A stretch of DNA of 7,150 nucleotides from an uncultured Cellvibrio sp. (GCA_946482345.1 CAMLRJ010000173.1:1-7150); one strand, 5' to 3'; positions 1 to 7,052 are shown, numbered from the stretch's first letter. Notes: generated by a model from the letters alone, not told the origin. A program made the numbers and translations.

Positions 1-14
1 CTTAATTTCACATC

Positions 15-33
15 GTCATTCCTGCGAAGGCAG
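15..33. repeat. possible fragment of a dispersed small hairpin repeat
   Basis: The stretch reads GTCATTCCTGCGAAGGCAG and can fold as CTGC (22-25), loop GAAG, GCAG (30-33). It resembles one arm of the short 'GTCATTCCTGCGAAGGCAGGAAT'-like palindromes that I recall as scattered between genes in many proteobacteria. Here the outer right arm is missing, so it would be a truncated copy. Only the short stem is directly visible; membership of a repeat family is inference. Nothing else that I can support lies in positions 1-59. Confidence 0.3.
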
Positions 34-59
34 TTTATTTAATAGATGTTTATTAGACT

Positions 60-148
60 GTAGCCCGCATGAAGTAAAGCGTAATGCGGGAGCTTTTGAT
101 TTTTTATCAAAAATTGTCCCGCATTTCGTTGCACTCCATACGGGCTAC
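60..148. repeat. inverted pair of REP elements (BIME-like) with inner hairpin
   Basis: Two 32-bp units lie in opposite orientation at 60-91 (plus) and 117-148 (minus); read 5' to 3' they match at 26 of 32 positions. Each begins with GTAG followed by its own hairpin. The left unit pairs CCCGCAT (64-70) with ATGCGGG (84-90) perfectly around a 13-nt loop. The right unit has the same stem with one C/T difference (118-124 with 138-144). The 25-bp spacer contains a further perfect stem, TTTTGAT (94-100) with ATCAAAA (106-112), around TTTTT, so the whole 89 bp can fold as one long imperfect cruciform. A 5' GTAG before a hairpin is the known mark of REP sequences mobilised by RAYT (TnpA-REP) transposases. 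No such transposase gene is in the window. As the 3' end of the adjacent minus-strand gene, the fold may stabilise the mRNA or help end transcription. Confidence 0.8.
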
Positions 149-930
149 TTTTTATCGAGTAGGATCAACATTTCTTTTGCTACCAATGCAGCCGATGGCA
201 GGAACATAGTCGAGACAATACGGTTATCAATAATGACATCATGTTTGTCTGGAATATTATCTTTGTTGACTGTGATCGCGCCTTTTTCTTTAAGCCTCTC
301 TTCGACTAGAAAAGGCAGCAAGCTTCCTTGTTTGGCCCAATCTTTTTCTTTTTCAGTTGAGTCGGGGAAGCCCGCGATGCGTTTACCTTTTACAAGAGGT
401 TGACCATTTGAAAGCATTGCGTTCGCAAAGGCACCGGCACCATGACCGCTGCTACCTATCACTCCGCCATTTTCGTAAATTTTTGCGATGATGCCGAGCA
501 AATCTTTATTGGACGCTACATCAAAAAGATTCCCGTAACCGCCGCCGATAAATACTGCAGAGTACTCATTTGGATTCAGCTGCTTAGGCGTTAAGGAATT
601 ATTAGCTTTACTCAAGAAGCCCTCATATTTAATGGTATAGCTGCTAATCCCCAAGGGGTCCCTCATAAATGGCACCGGGCCGCCGAGCGGAGAAACAAAA
701 TCCACGACATAACCATGCGAAACAAATACATGGTACGGCGGTGCGTATTCCCACAGATCGTTTCTTGCCTCATGCTTTTCAGGATCGCCCATATCTGTCA
801 GGTTTGAAGCTACAACAAGAATTTTCTTTGCGTTGCTTGAATGAATTGACGAATTGGGTTCAACCGTTTGAGCAAAAACTAACGACGAAAATAATAGAGC
901 AATGGTTGTAATCAGCAATTTTAACGACAT
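145..930 (-). CDS. secreted DJ-1/PfpI-superfamily protein lacking the nucleophilic cysteine
   Basis: The product has 261 residues. Residues 1-20 form a typical Sec signal peptide (short basic start, hydrophobic core, cleavage predicted after VFA), so the protein should be periplasmic or lipid-free exported. The rest is a class I glutamine-amidotransferase-like fold of the DJ-1/PfpI/Hsp31 type: a first beta strand KKILVVASN (35-43), WEYAPPYHVF (60-69) holding the likely conserved glutamate E61, SPLGGPVPF (80-88), the GGGYG turn (129-133), and VKGKRIAGF in the C-terminal half. The nucleophile elbow, normally C-H-G, reads S-G-H-G (161-164): the cysteine position is G162 (codon GGT, 445-447), while H163 is kept. 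Enzymes of this superfamily with Cys act as glyoxalases, chaperones or deglycases; loss of Cys argues against that chemistry here, so the function is unknown. The start ATG follows AGGA (937-940) at good spacing. The TAG stop lies in the edge of a REP element. It is probably a separate unit from the upstream operon. Confidence 0.88.
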   Translation of the reverse strand: MSLKLLITTIALLFSSLVFAQTVEPNSSIHSSNAKKILVVASNLTDMGDPEKHEARNDLWEYAPPYHVFVSHGYVVDFVSPLGGPVPFMRDPLGISSYTIKYEGFLSKANNSLTPKQLNPNEYSAVFIGGGYGNLFDVASNKDLLGIIAKIYENGGVIGSSGHGAGAFANAMLSNGQPLVKGKRIAGFPDSTEKEKDWAKQGSLLPFLVEERLKEKGAITVNKDNIPDKHDVIIDNRIVSTMFLPSAALVAKEMLILLDKK

Positions 931-971
931 ATATTTTCCTAATTGATGTAAATGATTTAATTCATAACTTA

Positions 972-991
972 TAAAGCTACGAATAGCTTTA
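972..991 (-). terminator. UUCG-capped stem-loop after the kinase gene, possible weak terminator
   Basis: On the minus strand TAAAGCTA and TAGCTTTA form a perfect 8-bp stem closed by the very stable UUCG tetraloop. It begins 12 nt past the kinase stop codon. The bases that follow are UAAGUUAU, not a clean U-tract, and the stem is AU-rich, so termination would be weak or partial. It could instead protect the 3' end of the operon mRNA or sit in the leader of the DJ-1/PfpI-like gene. The stem is seen directly; its role is inferred. Confidence 0.45.
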
Positions 992-1003
992 GATACGCAG
1001 TAA

Positions 1004-2344
1004 TTAATCTTTTATGCGATCATCTGACGCATTCGGCAAAACTATTTTTACGCAAAGCCCGCCGCCGGTGCGGTTTTCAAGGGAGATATGGCCGCCGTGG
1101 GCTTCTACTATTTCGCGGCAGAGGGACAAGCCGATTCCGCTACCGGATTGTTTGGTGGTGTAGAAGGGGAGTAGGGCGTTTTCCATAATGCTGGCGGACA
1201 TACCTGTGCCGCGATCCAATACTTGTAGCACACTGCATTGAGAGTTTTGTTCCAGTGTTAAACCGATTTGATCTTTAGCTGAGCCGGATTCATAGGCGTT
1301 TTTGAGTAGATTGGTGATCACTTGCTGAATTTGTACCGGGTCAAAATATCCTGGAGCGGTTGGTAGATTTCCGTCAAACGAAAATTCCATTGCTATGGAT
1401 AGTTTTTTTATAAACTCTGACCAATCCACTAATTGCTTTTCGGGTGTCGGCAATTTGGCAATTCGTGCGTATCCTTCGATGAATTTTTTCAGATGTTGAG
1501 CGCGTTCGCCAATGGTTTCGAAAACATCAGGGAGCTGATCATATCGTTGCCGATCAACCAATAACTGGCCCGAATGCGCCATTGACGAAATAGGCACCAG
1601 GGAATTGTTTAATTCGTGCGTGATGGTACGAATCACTTTTTTCCATATCACGGCTTCCTGGCGATGCAATTCAAAGGTCATGCGTTTGAGCAGTATTACT
1701 TCATGTTTGCAGGCGTTGAGAATAAAACGGCCGTTGGTGATATGGTAAAGCTCTTCGCCGGATTTCTCCTTCACTCTGAATAAGCCATCTTTTCGATTAG
1801 AGAGAATTTCTTTCAATGAATTTGAAGTAGCCTCTATAGCATCTGAAAAATACAGGCCGTTAATGGGTTTGCCCGAGTTGATGAGATCTTTTGCAAAACT
1901 ATTGGAATAAATTATTCGATATTCCTGATCGATCAATATGACCCCCATGTTGGAGTTTTGAATCACTAAATCCAGCAATAATTCGCGCTGATATACATGC
2001 TGACGTTCTTTGCGAAGTTTTTCAGACAGTTGATTAAAAGTTGCAATGATTTCGCTGAGCTCGTCATTACCTAATTCAGTAATGCTCACGCTGAAGTCGT
2101 TATCCATCAGGTTAAGCATGCCGTTTTGTATGGCAGCGATTCTGATGTTTTGCTTCTGCATTAATTGGCTCACCAGCCAAATCGACACAGCCAATGCAAT
2201 GGGTAGTGCGATTATGATTGCCGTCCAGAGCTCATCAAACAGTATCAAAAATAAGGCAAGAATTCCCAAGCCAAGCGTGACCGATAGCCCGACTATCAGG
2301 CAGAGTTTTCCTTCGAGAGAAAGTTTTTTATTGATGATATTCAA
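1004..2344 (-). CDS. two-component sensor histidine kinase, intramembrane-sensing type, TTG start
   Basis: The product has 446 residues. Two membrane helices (about 14-36 and 42-61) are joined by only about five residues (DELWT), so there is no periplasmic sensor domain. Then come a HAMP-like linker (about 58-112), a PAS-like domain (about 122-225), a dimerisation/phosphoacceptor segment with H243 in HELNNSLVPI, and an ATPase domain with N-box NLLKNA (345-350), G1 box DRGTGM (377-382) and G2 box GSGIGLS (401-407). All catalytic boxes are intact. It should autophosphorylate at H243 and pass phosphate to the response regulator encoded just upstream. The start is TTG (2342-2344), 17 nt inside the regulator gene; it is the only ATG/GTG/TTG between the in-frame stop at 2390-2392 and the first membrane helix. 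Only a weak GGAA (2355-2358) precedes it, so translation is probably coupled to the regulator. The lack of a sensor domain and the exporter neighbours suggest that the stimulus is read through the membrane or the transporter. Confidence 0.93.
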   Translation of the reverse strand: MNIINKKLSLEGKLCLIVGLSVTLGLGILALFLILFDELWTAIIIALPIALAVSIWLVSQLMQKQNIRIAAIQNGMLNLMDNDFSVSITELGNDELSEIIATFNQLSEKLRKERQHVYQRELLLDLVIQNSNMGVILIDQEYRIIYSNSFAKDLINSGKPINGLYFSDAIEATSNSLKEILSNRKDGLFRVKEKSGEELYHITNGRFILNACKHEVILLKRMTFELHRQEAVIWKKVIRTITHELNNSLVPISSMAHSGQLLVDRQRYDQLPDVFETIGERAQHLKKFIEGYARIAKLPTPEKQLVDWSEFIKKLSIAMEFSFDGNLPTAPGYFDPVQIQQVITNLLKNAYESGSAKDQIGLTLEQNSQCSVLQVLDRGTGMSASIMENALLPFYTTKQSGSGIGLSLCREIVEAHGGHISLENRTGGGLCVKIVLPNASDDRIKD

Positions 2345-3695
2345 TCTTATATTTTTCCAACCGACGATAGAGTGCTTGTCGAGAAAAACCTAACTGACGC
2401 GCGGCCTGTGCCACAACCCCCTGATTTTGTTGTAGCACCATTTCGATCACTTCACGTGAGGGTTCTGCGATCACAGGTTTGTAGCTGTCAATTGTGGTTT
2501 CGTCTATAGGTAAACCAAAATCCTTGAGTTGAAGTTTGCCGCCTTCATTTAATATCAGTGCTCGCTGGCAGGCGTTTTCCAATTCGCGTACGTTGCCCGG
2601 CCAGTGGTAAGAATGCAATGCCTGCAAAACAGAATGGTCCAGATGTGCTTGCCCACGAAGAAAGTGGTGTATGAGCGGTAATATATCTTCCTTGCGTTCT
2701 TCCAATGGCGGAACTTTTAATTCAAATACATTGAGGCGATAAAATAGATCTTCGCGGAATTCACCGTTTTTAATTGCTCGTTCGAGATGAGTATTGGTCG
2801 CGCTGATAACCCGCACATTGCAATGACGGGTTTCACTTGAACCCAAACGCTCGAATTCACCGGATTGTAAAACCCGTAACAATTTTGCTTGGCCTGTTGC
2901 TGACAGGTTGCCCAATTCATCGAGAAATAAAGTGCCGCCATCCGCCGCTTCGAAACGGCCGATACGCTTTTTGGTTATGCCGGTATAAGCACCGGCTTCA
3001 GCACCAAACAATTCTGCTTCGATTAAATCTTGTGGTAATGCGCCGACATTGACGCACACAAATGGGCCAGTGTTGACTCGTGAGTTGGCCTGAATAATTT
3101 GCGCAATTTTTTCTTTGCCCGAACCATTAGGGCCAGTGATTAGTACGGGGACATCCGAACGCGCAATTTTTACCGCAAGGCTGACCAATGCATGCATGGA
3201 AGCGCTTTGGTAAATCAGCCCGCAAAGATTTGCTGTTTCTAACAAGCGCGCTTTTTCAGTCAATAAGGTTTGCGCTTGTAATCGTTGCTGATGTTGTAAA
3301 TCTTCCAGCTCCAATAAATTTTTAATGGTCGTCACTAATTTAATATCGTCCCAGGGCTTGGCGATATAATCAGCGGCACCACTCTTCACCAACTCAATAG
3401 CGGTTTCGAGTTGCGTCCATGCGGTAATTAAAATAATGGGAATATCGGGCCGTAGTTGTCTGAGTTTATAAAAAAGCGATTTGCCTTCCTGACCTGAAGT
3501 CGTGTCTTCGGAAAAATTCATATCCTGCACAACCAACGCTATGCTGCTGTCCTCTTGCAAACGCTTGATGGCTGCTTGAGGTGTCAGCGCAATTTCTGCG
3601 GCAATGTCATGTACATCAAGCAACAAATGCAGCGCTTTGCCAACCGCAGGATTGTCATCAACAATCAAAATTTTTTGAGCAGATTCTTTTGACAT
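2328..3695 (-). CDS. sigma-54-dependent response regulator (receiver, AAA+, Fis-type HTH)
   Basis: From the chosen start the product has 455 residues with the full NtrC-type layout. The receiver domain (about 8-125) has acidic D13/D14, phosphoacceptor D58, T91 and K113. A short coiled linker follows (about 125-155). The AAA+ domain (about 160-390) shows Walker A GPNGSGKE (188-195), the sigma-54 contact loop as GAYTGI (235-240; usual form GAFTGA), Walker B GGTLFLDE (253-260), the arginine-finger region FREDLFYRL and sensor 2 WPGNVRELEN. A Fis-type helix-turn-helix (AARQLGFSRQALYRRL) closes the protein. It should activate RNA polymerase carrying RpoN when phosphorylated by the overlapping kinase, most likely at the promoter of this exporter operon. 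Two in-frame ATGs exist: 3710, directly after the permease stop (TAAATG) with no visible ribosome site, and 3695, preceded by GTGAGA (3699-3704) at short spacing. I chose 3695; the longer form adds five residues. Confidence 0.93.
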   Translation of the reverse strand: MSKESAQKILIVDDNPAVGKALHLLLDVHDIAAEIALTPQAAIKRLQEDSSIALVVQDMNFSEDTTSGQEGKSLFYKLRQLRPDIPIILITAWTQLETAIELVKSGAADYIAKPWDDIKLVTTIKNLLELEDLQHQQRLQAQTLLTEKARLLETANLCGLIYQSASMHALVSLAVKIARSDVPVLITGPNGSGKEKIAQIIQANSRVNTGPFVCVNVGALPQDLIEAELFGAEAGAYTGITKKRIGRFEAADGGTLFLDELGNLSATGQAKLLRVLQSGEFERLGSSETRHCNVRVISATNTHLERAIKNGEFREDLFYRLNVFELKVPPLEERKEDILPLIHHFLRGQAHLDHSVLQALHSYHWPGNVRELENACQRALILNEGGKLQLKDFGLPIDETTIDSYKPVIAEPSREVIEMVLQQNQGVVAQAARQLGFSRQALYRRLEKYKIEYHQ

Positions 3696-3710
3696 AAATC
3701 TCACATGCAT

Positions 3711-4916
3711 TTACACGTTGGAAACAGCTTCGACGGGCGAAATTTGCGCAGCTTTTCGAATGGGGGAATAGGCTGCCAATAAAGTCACCACTAATAAAAA
3801 CACTATGGTTATCAGCAGATATTCTACTCGAAGCAGTTCCATACCCTGGGTTCGTGCCATGTAGCTGCTATTCACGTAAGCAATAGTGCTACCGATAATT
3901 GCAGAGAATAGCACCAAGCTGGCGTTTTCCAGCATGAAATAACGCATGACACCGGCTTTGGTGGAGCCCAGTGCACGCCGGATGCCTATATGTTTGCGGC
4001 GCTGGGTTACCCAAAATGTGGTGAGGCCGAAAATTCCCAAGGCGTTAACGAAGGTCAGCAAAAATATTACGAATGACAATATTTTGATCATTGCATAATC
4101 ACTGGTGTAGGTCTTGCGTTTTATTTGTTGTACTGATTTTTCATCTGCGATCAAACGCGTGCTGTCGATGGCACGTAACTTTTCAACCAGAGCATGCATG
4201 ATTTCATCCCGTTGTTCACTATTGGTTCGCACAAGATAATTGATCGCATTATCTTTCATAATCTCGGGAAGAATTGTTGCACTGGTGGCGAAATCCGAGT
4301 CAGGCCAGGGGGCCATCAAGCGTTCAACAACACCTATGATAGTTAATTGGGTATTTCCCATGTATACCGTTTTACCGACAGAGGATTCATTGGGGAACAT
4401 TTTCTCGGCAAGATCCCGGGTGATAATAACAACAATCTGTTCCGGTGTATTTTCTTGCGCAAAAAAGTTGACTTCGTTTGCATTAAAATTTCGCCCTTCT
4501 ATTAATGTCAATCCGAGTGTCGGCAAACCATGGTCGGTCATTTCATAAATTGCTGTGGGAAAATCCGCGAGTTTATTGTCCGGATTTATGTAGAGTGATG
4601 AAGAAGATCCACCTCCCGATAAGGGCAGGCTTGATATAGGTGTAGCGTCAATAACGCCCGGTGTCGCACGAATAATTTCCATATCTCTTTCCACGATTTG
4701 CTCCATGTCCACATCAGGTGAGTTTTTTCGCATCCATAACTTGAACAATTCTTTTTCTACTAATCCGCTGGGCCGCTCAATTTTGGCTATGCGCTCACTG
4801 ACGACAAACAATGCCGTGCTGACCACGGCAATGGTGAGTGAAAGCTGAAGAATAATTAGCAGTGGCCCGGTTTTATTTCGCCACAAACTTTTCATAATCG
4901 GTATGAGATCTAACAT
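3711..4916 (-). CDS. ABC transporter permease, FtsX/MacB type (second permease)
   Basis: The product has 401 residues with the MacB/LolC architecture: one N-terminal membrane helix (about 17-39), a periplasmic domain of about 235 residues (MacB_PCD-like, with the late strand pattern GKTVYMGNTQLTIIGVVE), then three helices (about 277-303, 332-350 and 366-384). The cytoplasmic loop RRKHIGIRRALGST after the second helix is the FtsX-family coupling segment that docks on the ATPase, and the C-terminus ends in SPVEAV, the usual family tail. It should form the membrane part of the exporter with the neighbouring permease, probably as a heterodimer over an ATPase dimer, as in LolCDE. Such permeases move a periplasmic or membrane substrate outward by mechanotransmission; the substrate cannot be told. 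ATG is preceded by AGGA (4924-4927), 7 nt away. The TAA stop abuts the upstream ATG of the regulator gene, supporting co-transcription. Confidence 0.9.
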   Translation of the reverse strand: MLDLIPIMKSLWRNKTGPLLIILQLSLTIAVVSTALFVVSERIAKIERPSGLVEKELFKLWMRKNSPDVDMEQIVERDMEIIRATPGVIDATPISSLPLSGGGSSSSLYINPDNKLADFPTAIYEMTDHGLPTLGLTLIEGRNFNANEVNFFAQENTPEQIVVIITRDLAEKMFPNESSVGKTVYMGNTQLTIIGVVERLMAPWPDSDFATSATILPEIMKDNAINYLVRTNSEQRDEIMHALVEKLRAIDSTRLIADEKSVQQIKRKTYTSDYAMIKILSFVIFLLTFVNALGIFGLTTFWVTQRRKHIGIRRALGSTKAGVMRYFMLENASLVLFSAIIGSTIAYVNSSYMARTQGMELLRVEYLLITIVFLLVVTLLAAYSPIRKAAQISPVEAVSNV

Positions 4917-4929
4917 AAAATTATCCTGG

Positions 4930-4953
4930 AATGGGCCTTGTGCCCATTTTTTA
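4930..4953 (+). terminator. hairpin plus T-run between the two permease genes, terminator only in the antisense direction
   Basis: AATGGGC (4930-4936) pairs perfectly with GCCCATT (4942-4948) around CTTGT, and on the plus strand it runs straight into a T-run (4947-4952). That is the layout of an intrinsic terminator for transcription opposite to the genes. On the coding strand the A-run comes before the stem and no U-tract follows, so it should not stop the operon mRNA. There it lies a few bases upstream of the AGGA of the second permease and could tune mRNA stability or translation. Confidence 0.5.
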
Positions 4954-4963
4954 TTGATGGATG

Positions 4964-6277
4964 TTATTGAGTTTTTAGATATTTTGCTGGCGCTGCGTGA
5001 CTAATTCGCCAGGCTGGTAAAAAACCACTCAATAGAGTTGCCGCCAACGCGAGTAATACGGCTGCTACGACCGTCACACCATTAAAAACTGCAACGTTTT
5101 CATAATTACTATAAAGCGCGCGTACAGCTGCGAGTCCGCCGAGTGATAAAAATAAACCGAGTAAAGCACCCGCAGTGCCGACGATAAAGGCTTCGGTTAA
5201 GTGTTGAAAAAATATTGAATGACGACTCGCGCCGAGTGCTCGTCTAATGCCCGTCTCAGGTGCTTTGCGCAAAAATTTGGCGAGCATTAGTACGGTACTA
5301 TTGACCAAACAAATCATCAAAAACACGAATGAGATCATTAACAATTGATTATTGTCTTTCGACACTACCTTATTAATCTTGAGCCATTCTTGTGGTGTAT
5401 TCAGTTGATAACCTGGTGATCGTTTGAATCGGCCTTGCTCCTTTTGTGTGGAAATATAGTTATCCAGAAACTGGGTAAATTCTTGTCGCTTTTCAGCAGA
5501 ATTAAGGCTGACCCAGGCTTGTATCCAGACTGTCTCACTTTGTAAAAAATCCTGGTGATTTCGTATGTTTTGATCTGACCAATTCTGATAATTGCCCCAA
5601 CCTTGATAAGGTTTGGCTGCCGAAAAAAAGAATGGAATGTAAGCGTCTGCTGCTGCTTCAAAGGGTAGATTATTCAAATCGTAAACATTGGGCACCAGCT
5701 GCCATCTGTCACTGATCACACCCACTACCGTAAATAGTTCACCATCCATCAAAATAGTTTTTCCCAAACTATTCTCACCTTTAAAGAATTTGTTGTTCAT
5801 ACCTTCACTAAGAACAACCACATGCTCGGGGCCATTGTCTGCGTTTTGACTCCAGGGGCCACCGTAAATAAATTGCACATCAAACATGCTGAAAAAATCA
5901 CGCGTGGTCATGCGGGTCGCGTGGGCAGAAGGAAGTTCTGTGGATTCAGGAATCTGGATAGTGATCCCTGCCTTACGCATGATGACAGTTTCATCCGCTA
6001 GATGTGCGTCGTAAAGTGCTTTGGCGTCCTGATAGGTAACCTGTGGTGGAATAGCATTGAGCGCAAAATATTCCCGTTCGGGGTCCCATGCGTTAAGTTG
6101 CACCGCGAAGATTTGATCATTTTTGTGTGCCATTGGATTACTGGAAACCACTGAGTGCATGGTGAGAATAGTCAAATTGGCAGCGATACCGGTTGCTATG
6201 GCAAGCACCATCAACAAGGATAAAATTGGCGTTTTGCGCAGACTATGCAAGGACAGTCGCAAATAATATTTCCACAT
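4964..6277 (-). CDS. ABC transporter permease, FtsX/MacB type (first permease)
   Basis: The product has 437 residues. An N-terminal helix (about 16-38) is followed by a large periplasmic domain of about 270 residues, then helices at about 311-334, 363-385 and 399-421. The segment ETGIRRALGAS (about 343-353) is the FtsX-family cytoplasmic loop that contacts the ATPase. Within the periplasmic part, NSLGKTILMDGELFTVVGV is the conserved MacB_PCD pattern, and the domain is longer than in the partner permease. With the second permease it gives eight helices in total, fitting a heterodimeric type VII (mechanotransmission) ABC exporter. ATG is preceded by GGAG (6286-6289) at 8 nt; that site nearly touches the stop of the ATPase gene, so the two are translated from one message. 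The substrate is unknown; an antimicrobial peptide, lipid or other amphiphile is possible by analogy only. Confidence 0.9.
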   Translation of the reverse strand: MWKYYLRLSLHSLRKTPILSLLMVLAIATGIAANLTILTMHSVVSSNPMAHKNDQIFAVQLNAWDPEREYFALNAIPPQVTYQDAKALYDAHLADETVIMRKAGITIQIPESTELPSAHATRMTTRDFFSMFDVQFIYGGPWSQNADNGPEHVVVLSEGMNNKFFKGENSLGKTILMDGELFTVVGVISDRWQLVPNVYDLNNLPFEAAADAYIPFFFSAAKPYQGWGNYQNWSDQNIRNHQDFLQSETVWIQAWVSLNSAEKRQEFTQFLDNYISTQKEQGRFKRSPGYQLNTPQEWLKINKVVSKDNNQLLMISFVFLMICLVNSTVLMLAKFLRKAPETGIRRALGASRHSIFFQHLTEAFIVGTAGALLGLFLSLGGLAAVRALYSNYENVAVFNGVTVVAAVLLALAATLLSGFLPAWRISHAAPAKYLKTQ

Positions 6278-6292
6278 TTTTTTCGCTCCAGA

Positions 6293-7036
6293 CTAAAGAC
6301 TATTTGCCGTCAGATGTTTTGCGTTATCTGTATTTTTTGCAGTGTGCGAATCGACATAGGATTCATAGATTTTAAAATCAGTCACTTGCCCGTCTACTAT
6401 TTGTATATTGCGATGTGCGCGTCGTGCCAAATCCGGGTCGTGAGTCACCATCACAATGGTCATGCCATTTTTGTTGATGTCTTCAAGCATCTCCATCACT
6501 TGTCGAGCCATTAAGGAATCGAGATTACCGGTTGGCTCATCCGCCAGTAAAAATTTGGGTTCACCGGCAAGCGCACGTGCAATGGCGACACGCTGCTGTT
6601 GTCCACCCGATAATTGTGAAGGTAGATGACGTGCTCGTGCGGCGAGACCGACCATTTCCAATGCGTCATTAATACGTTTTTTTCTTTCTGATGAAGAAAA
6701 CCCACGGTAGCGCAGTGGCACATCAACATTGTCAAAAACATTGAGATCAGAAATCAGATTAAATCCCTGAAAAATAAATCCAATTTTTTCGTTGCGTAAT
6801 TTAGAACGGACATTGTCATTTAATCGGCTGACATCTTGTCCGTCTAACAGGTAGTGTCCTTCTTCAAAAGTTTCCAATAATCCAGCGATATTGAGGAAGG
6901 TAGTTTTCCCGGAACCTGAAGGCCCGGTCACTGCCACAAATTCACCTTCTTTTACTTCAAGATTAAAATCGCGCAACGCGTGGGTTTCAATCATGTCGGT
7001 TCGGTAGATTTTTTTTACGGATTGCATTTTTAACAT
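6293..7036 (-). CDS. ABC transporter ATP-binding protein, MacB/LolD class
   Basis: The product has 247 residues and is a complete nucleotide-binding domain: Walker A GPSGSGKT (38-45), Q-loop Q90 in FIFQGFNL, signature LSGGQQQR (142-149), Walker B FLLADE (162-167) with catalytic E167, D-loop NLD (171-173) and switch H199. The RALAGEPKFLLADEPTGNLD pattern is typical of the family energising LolCDE, MacB and FtsEX. Unlike MacB, the ATPase is not fused to a permease. A hydrophilic tail of roughly 28 residues follows the last core strand. It should hydrolyse ATP on the cytoplasmic face as a dimer, driving the two permeases encoded next. ATG is preceded by AGGAGA (7043-7048), a strong ribosome site, and starts 16 nt after the adaptor stop. 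Confidence 0.95.
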   Translation of the reverse strand: MLKMQSVKKIYRTDMIETHALRDFNLEVKEGEFVAVTGPSGSGKTTFLNIAGLLETFEEGHYLLDGQDVSRLNDNVRSKLRNEKIGFIFQGFNLISDLNVFDNVDVPLRYRGFSSSERKKRINDALEMVGLAARARHLPSQLSGGQQQRVAIARALAGEPKFLLADEPTGNLDSLMARQVMEMLEDINKNGMTIVMVTHDPDLARRAHRNIQIVDGQVTDFKIYESYVDSHTAKNTDNAKHLTANSL

Positions 7037-7052
7037 GGTGAGTCTCCTGAAA

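Noticed and set aside
1..150. Insertion sequence or CRISPR array at the left end
   Set aside because: The repeats are two inverted REP units with no spacers in series, no transposase and no target-site duplication that can be seen.
669..911. Plus-strand open frame of 80 codons opposite the DJ-1/PfpI-like gene
   Set aside because: It is a shadow frame: no ribosome site, no recognisable domain, and the opposite strand holds a clear family member with signal peptide.
931..1003. Sigma-70 promoter for the DJ-1/PfpI-like gene in the AT-rich gap
   Set aside because: Several weak -10-like hexamers can be drawn, but none has a convincing -35 box at the right distance, so no site is called.
2046..2393. 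Plus-strand open frame of 115 codons opposite the kinase start
   Set aside because: Its composition mirrors the hydrophobic helices on the other strand, and it spans two well-supported genes; no sign of independent coding.
3696..3710. Upstream ATG at 3710 as the regulator start
   Set aside because: It directly follows the permease stop (TAAATG) but has no ribosome site, while the ATG at 3695 has GTGAGA close by and gives a normal N-terminus for a receiver domain. Reinitiation at 3710 cannot be excluded.
4917..4963. Sigma-54 (-24/-12) promoter in the gap between permease genes
   Set aside because: TGGGCAC looks like a -24 box on the minus strand, but there is no GC element ten bases further on; the resemblance comes from the hairpin.
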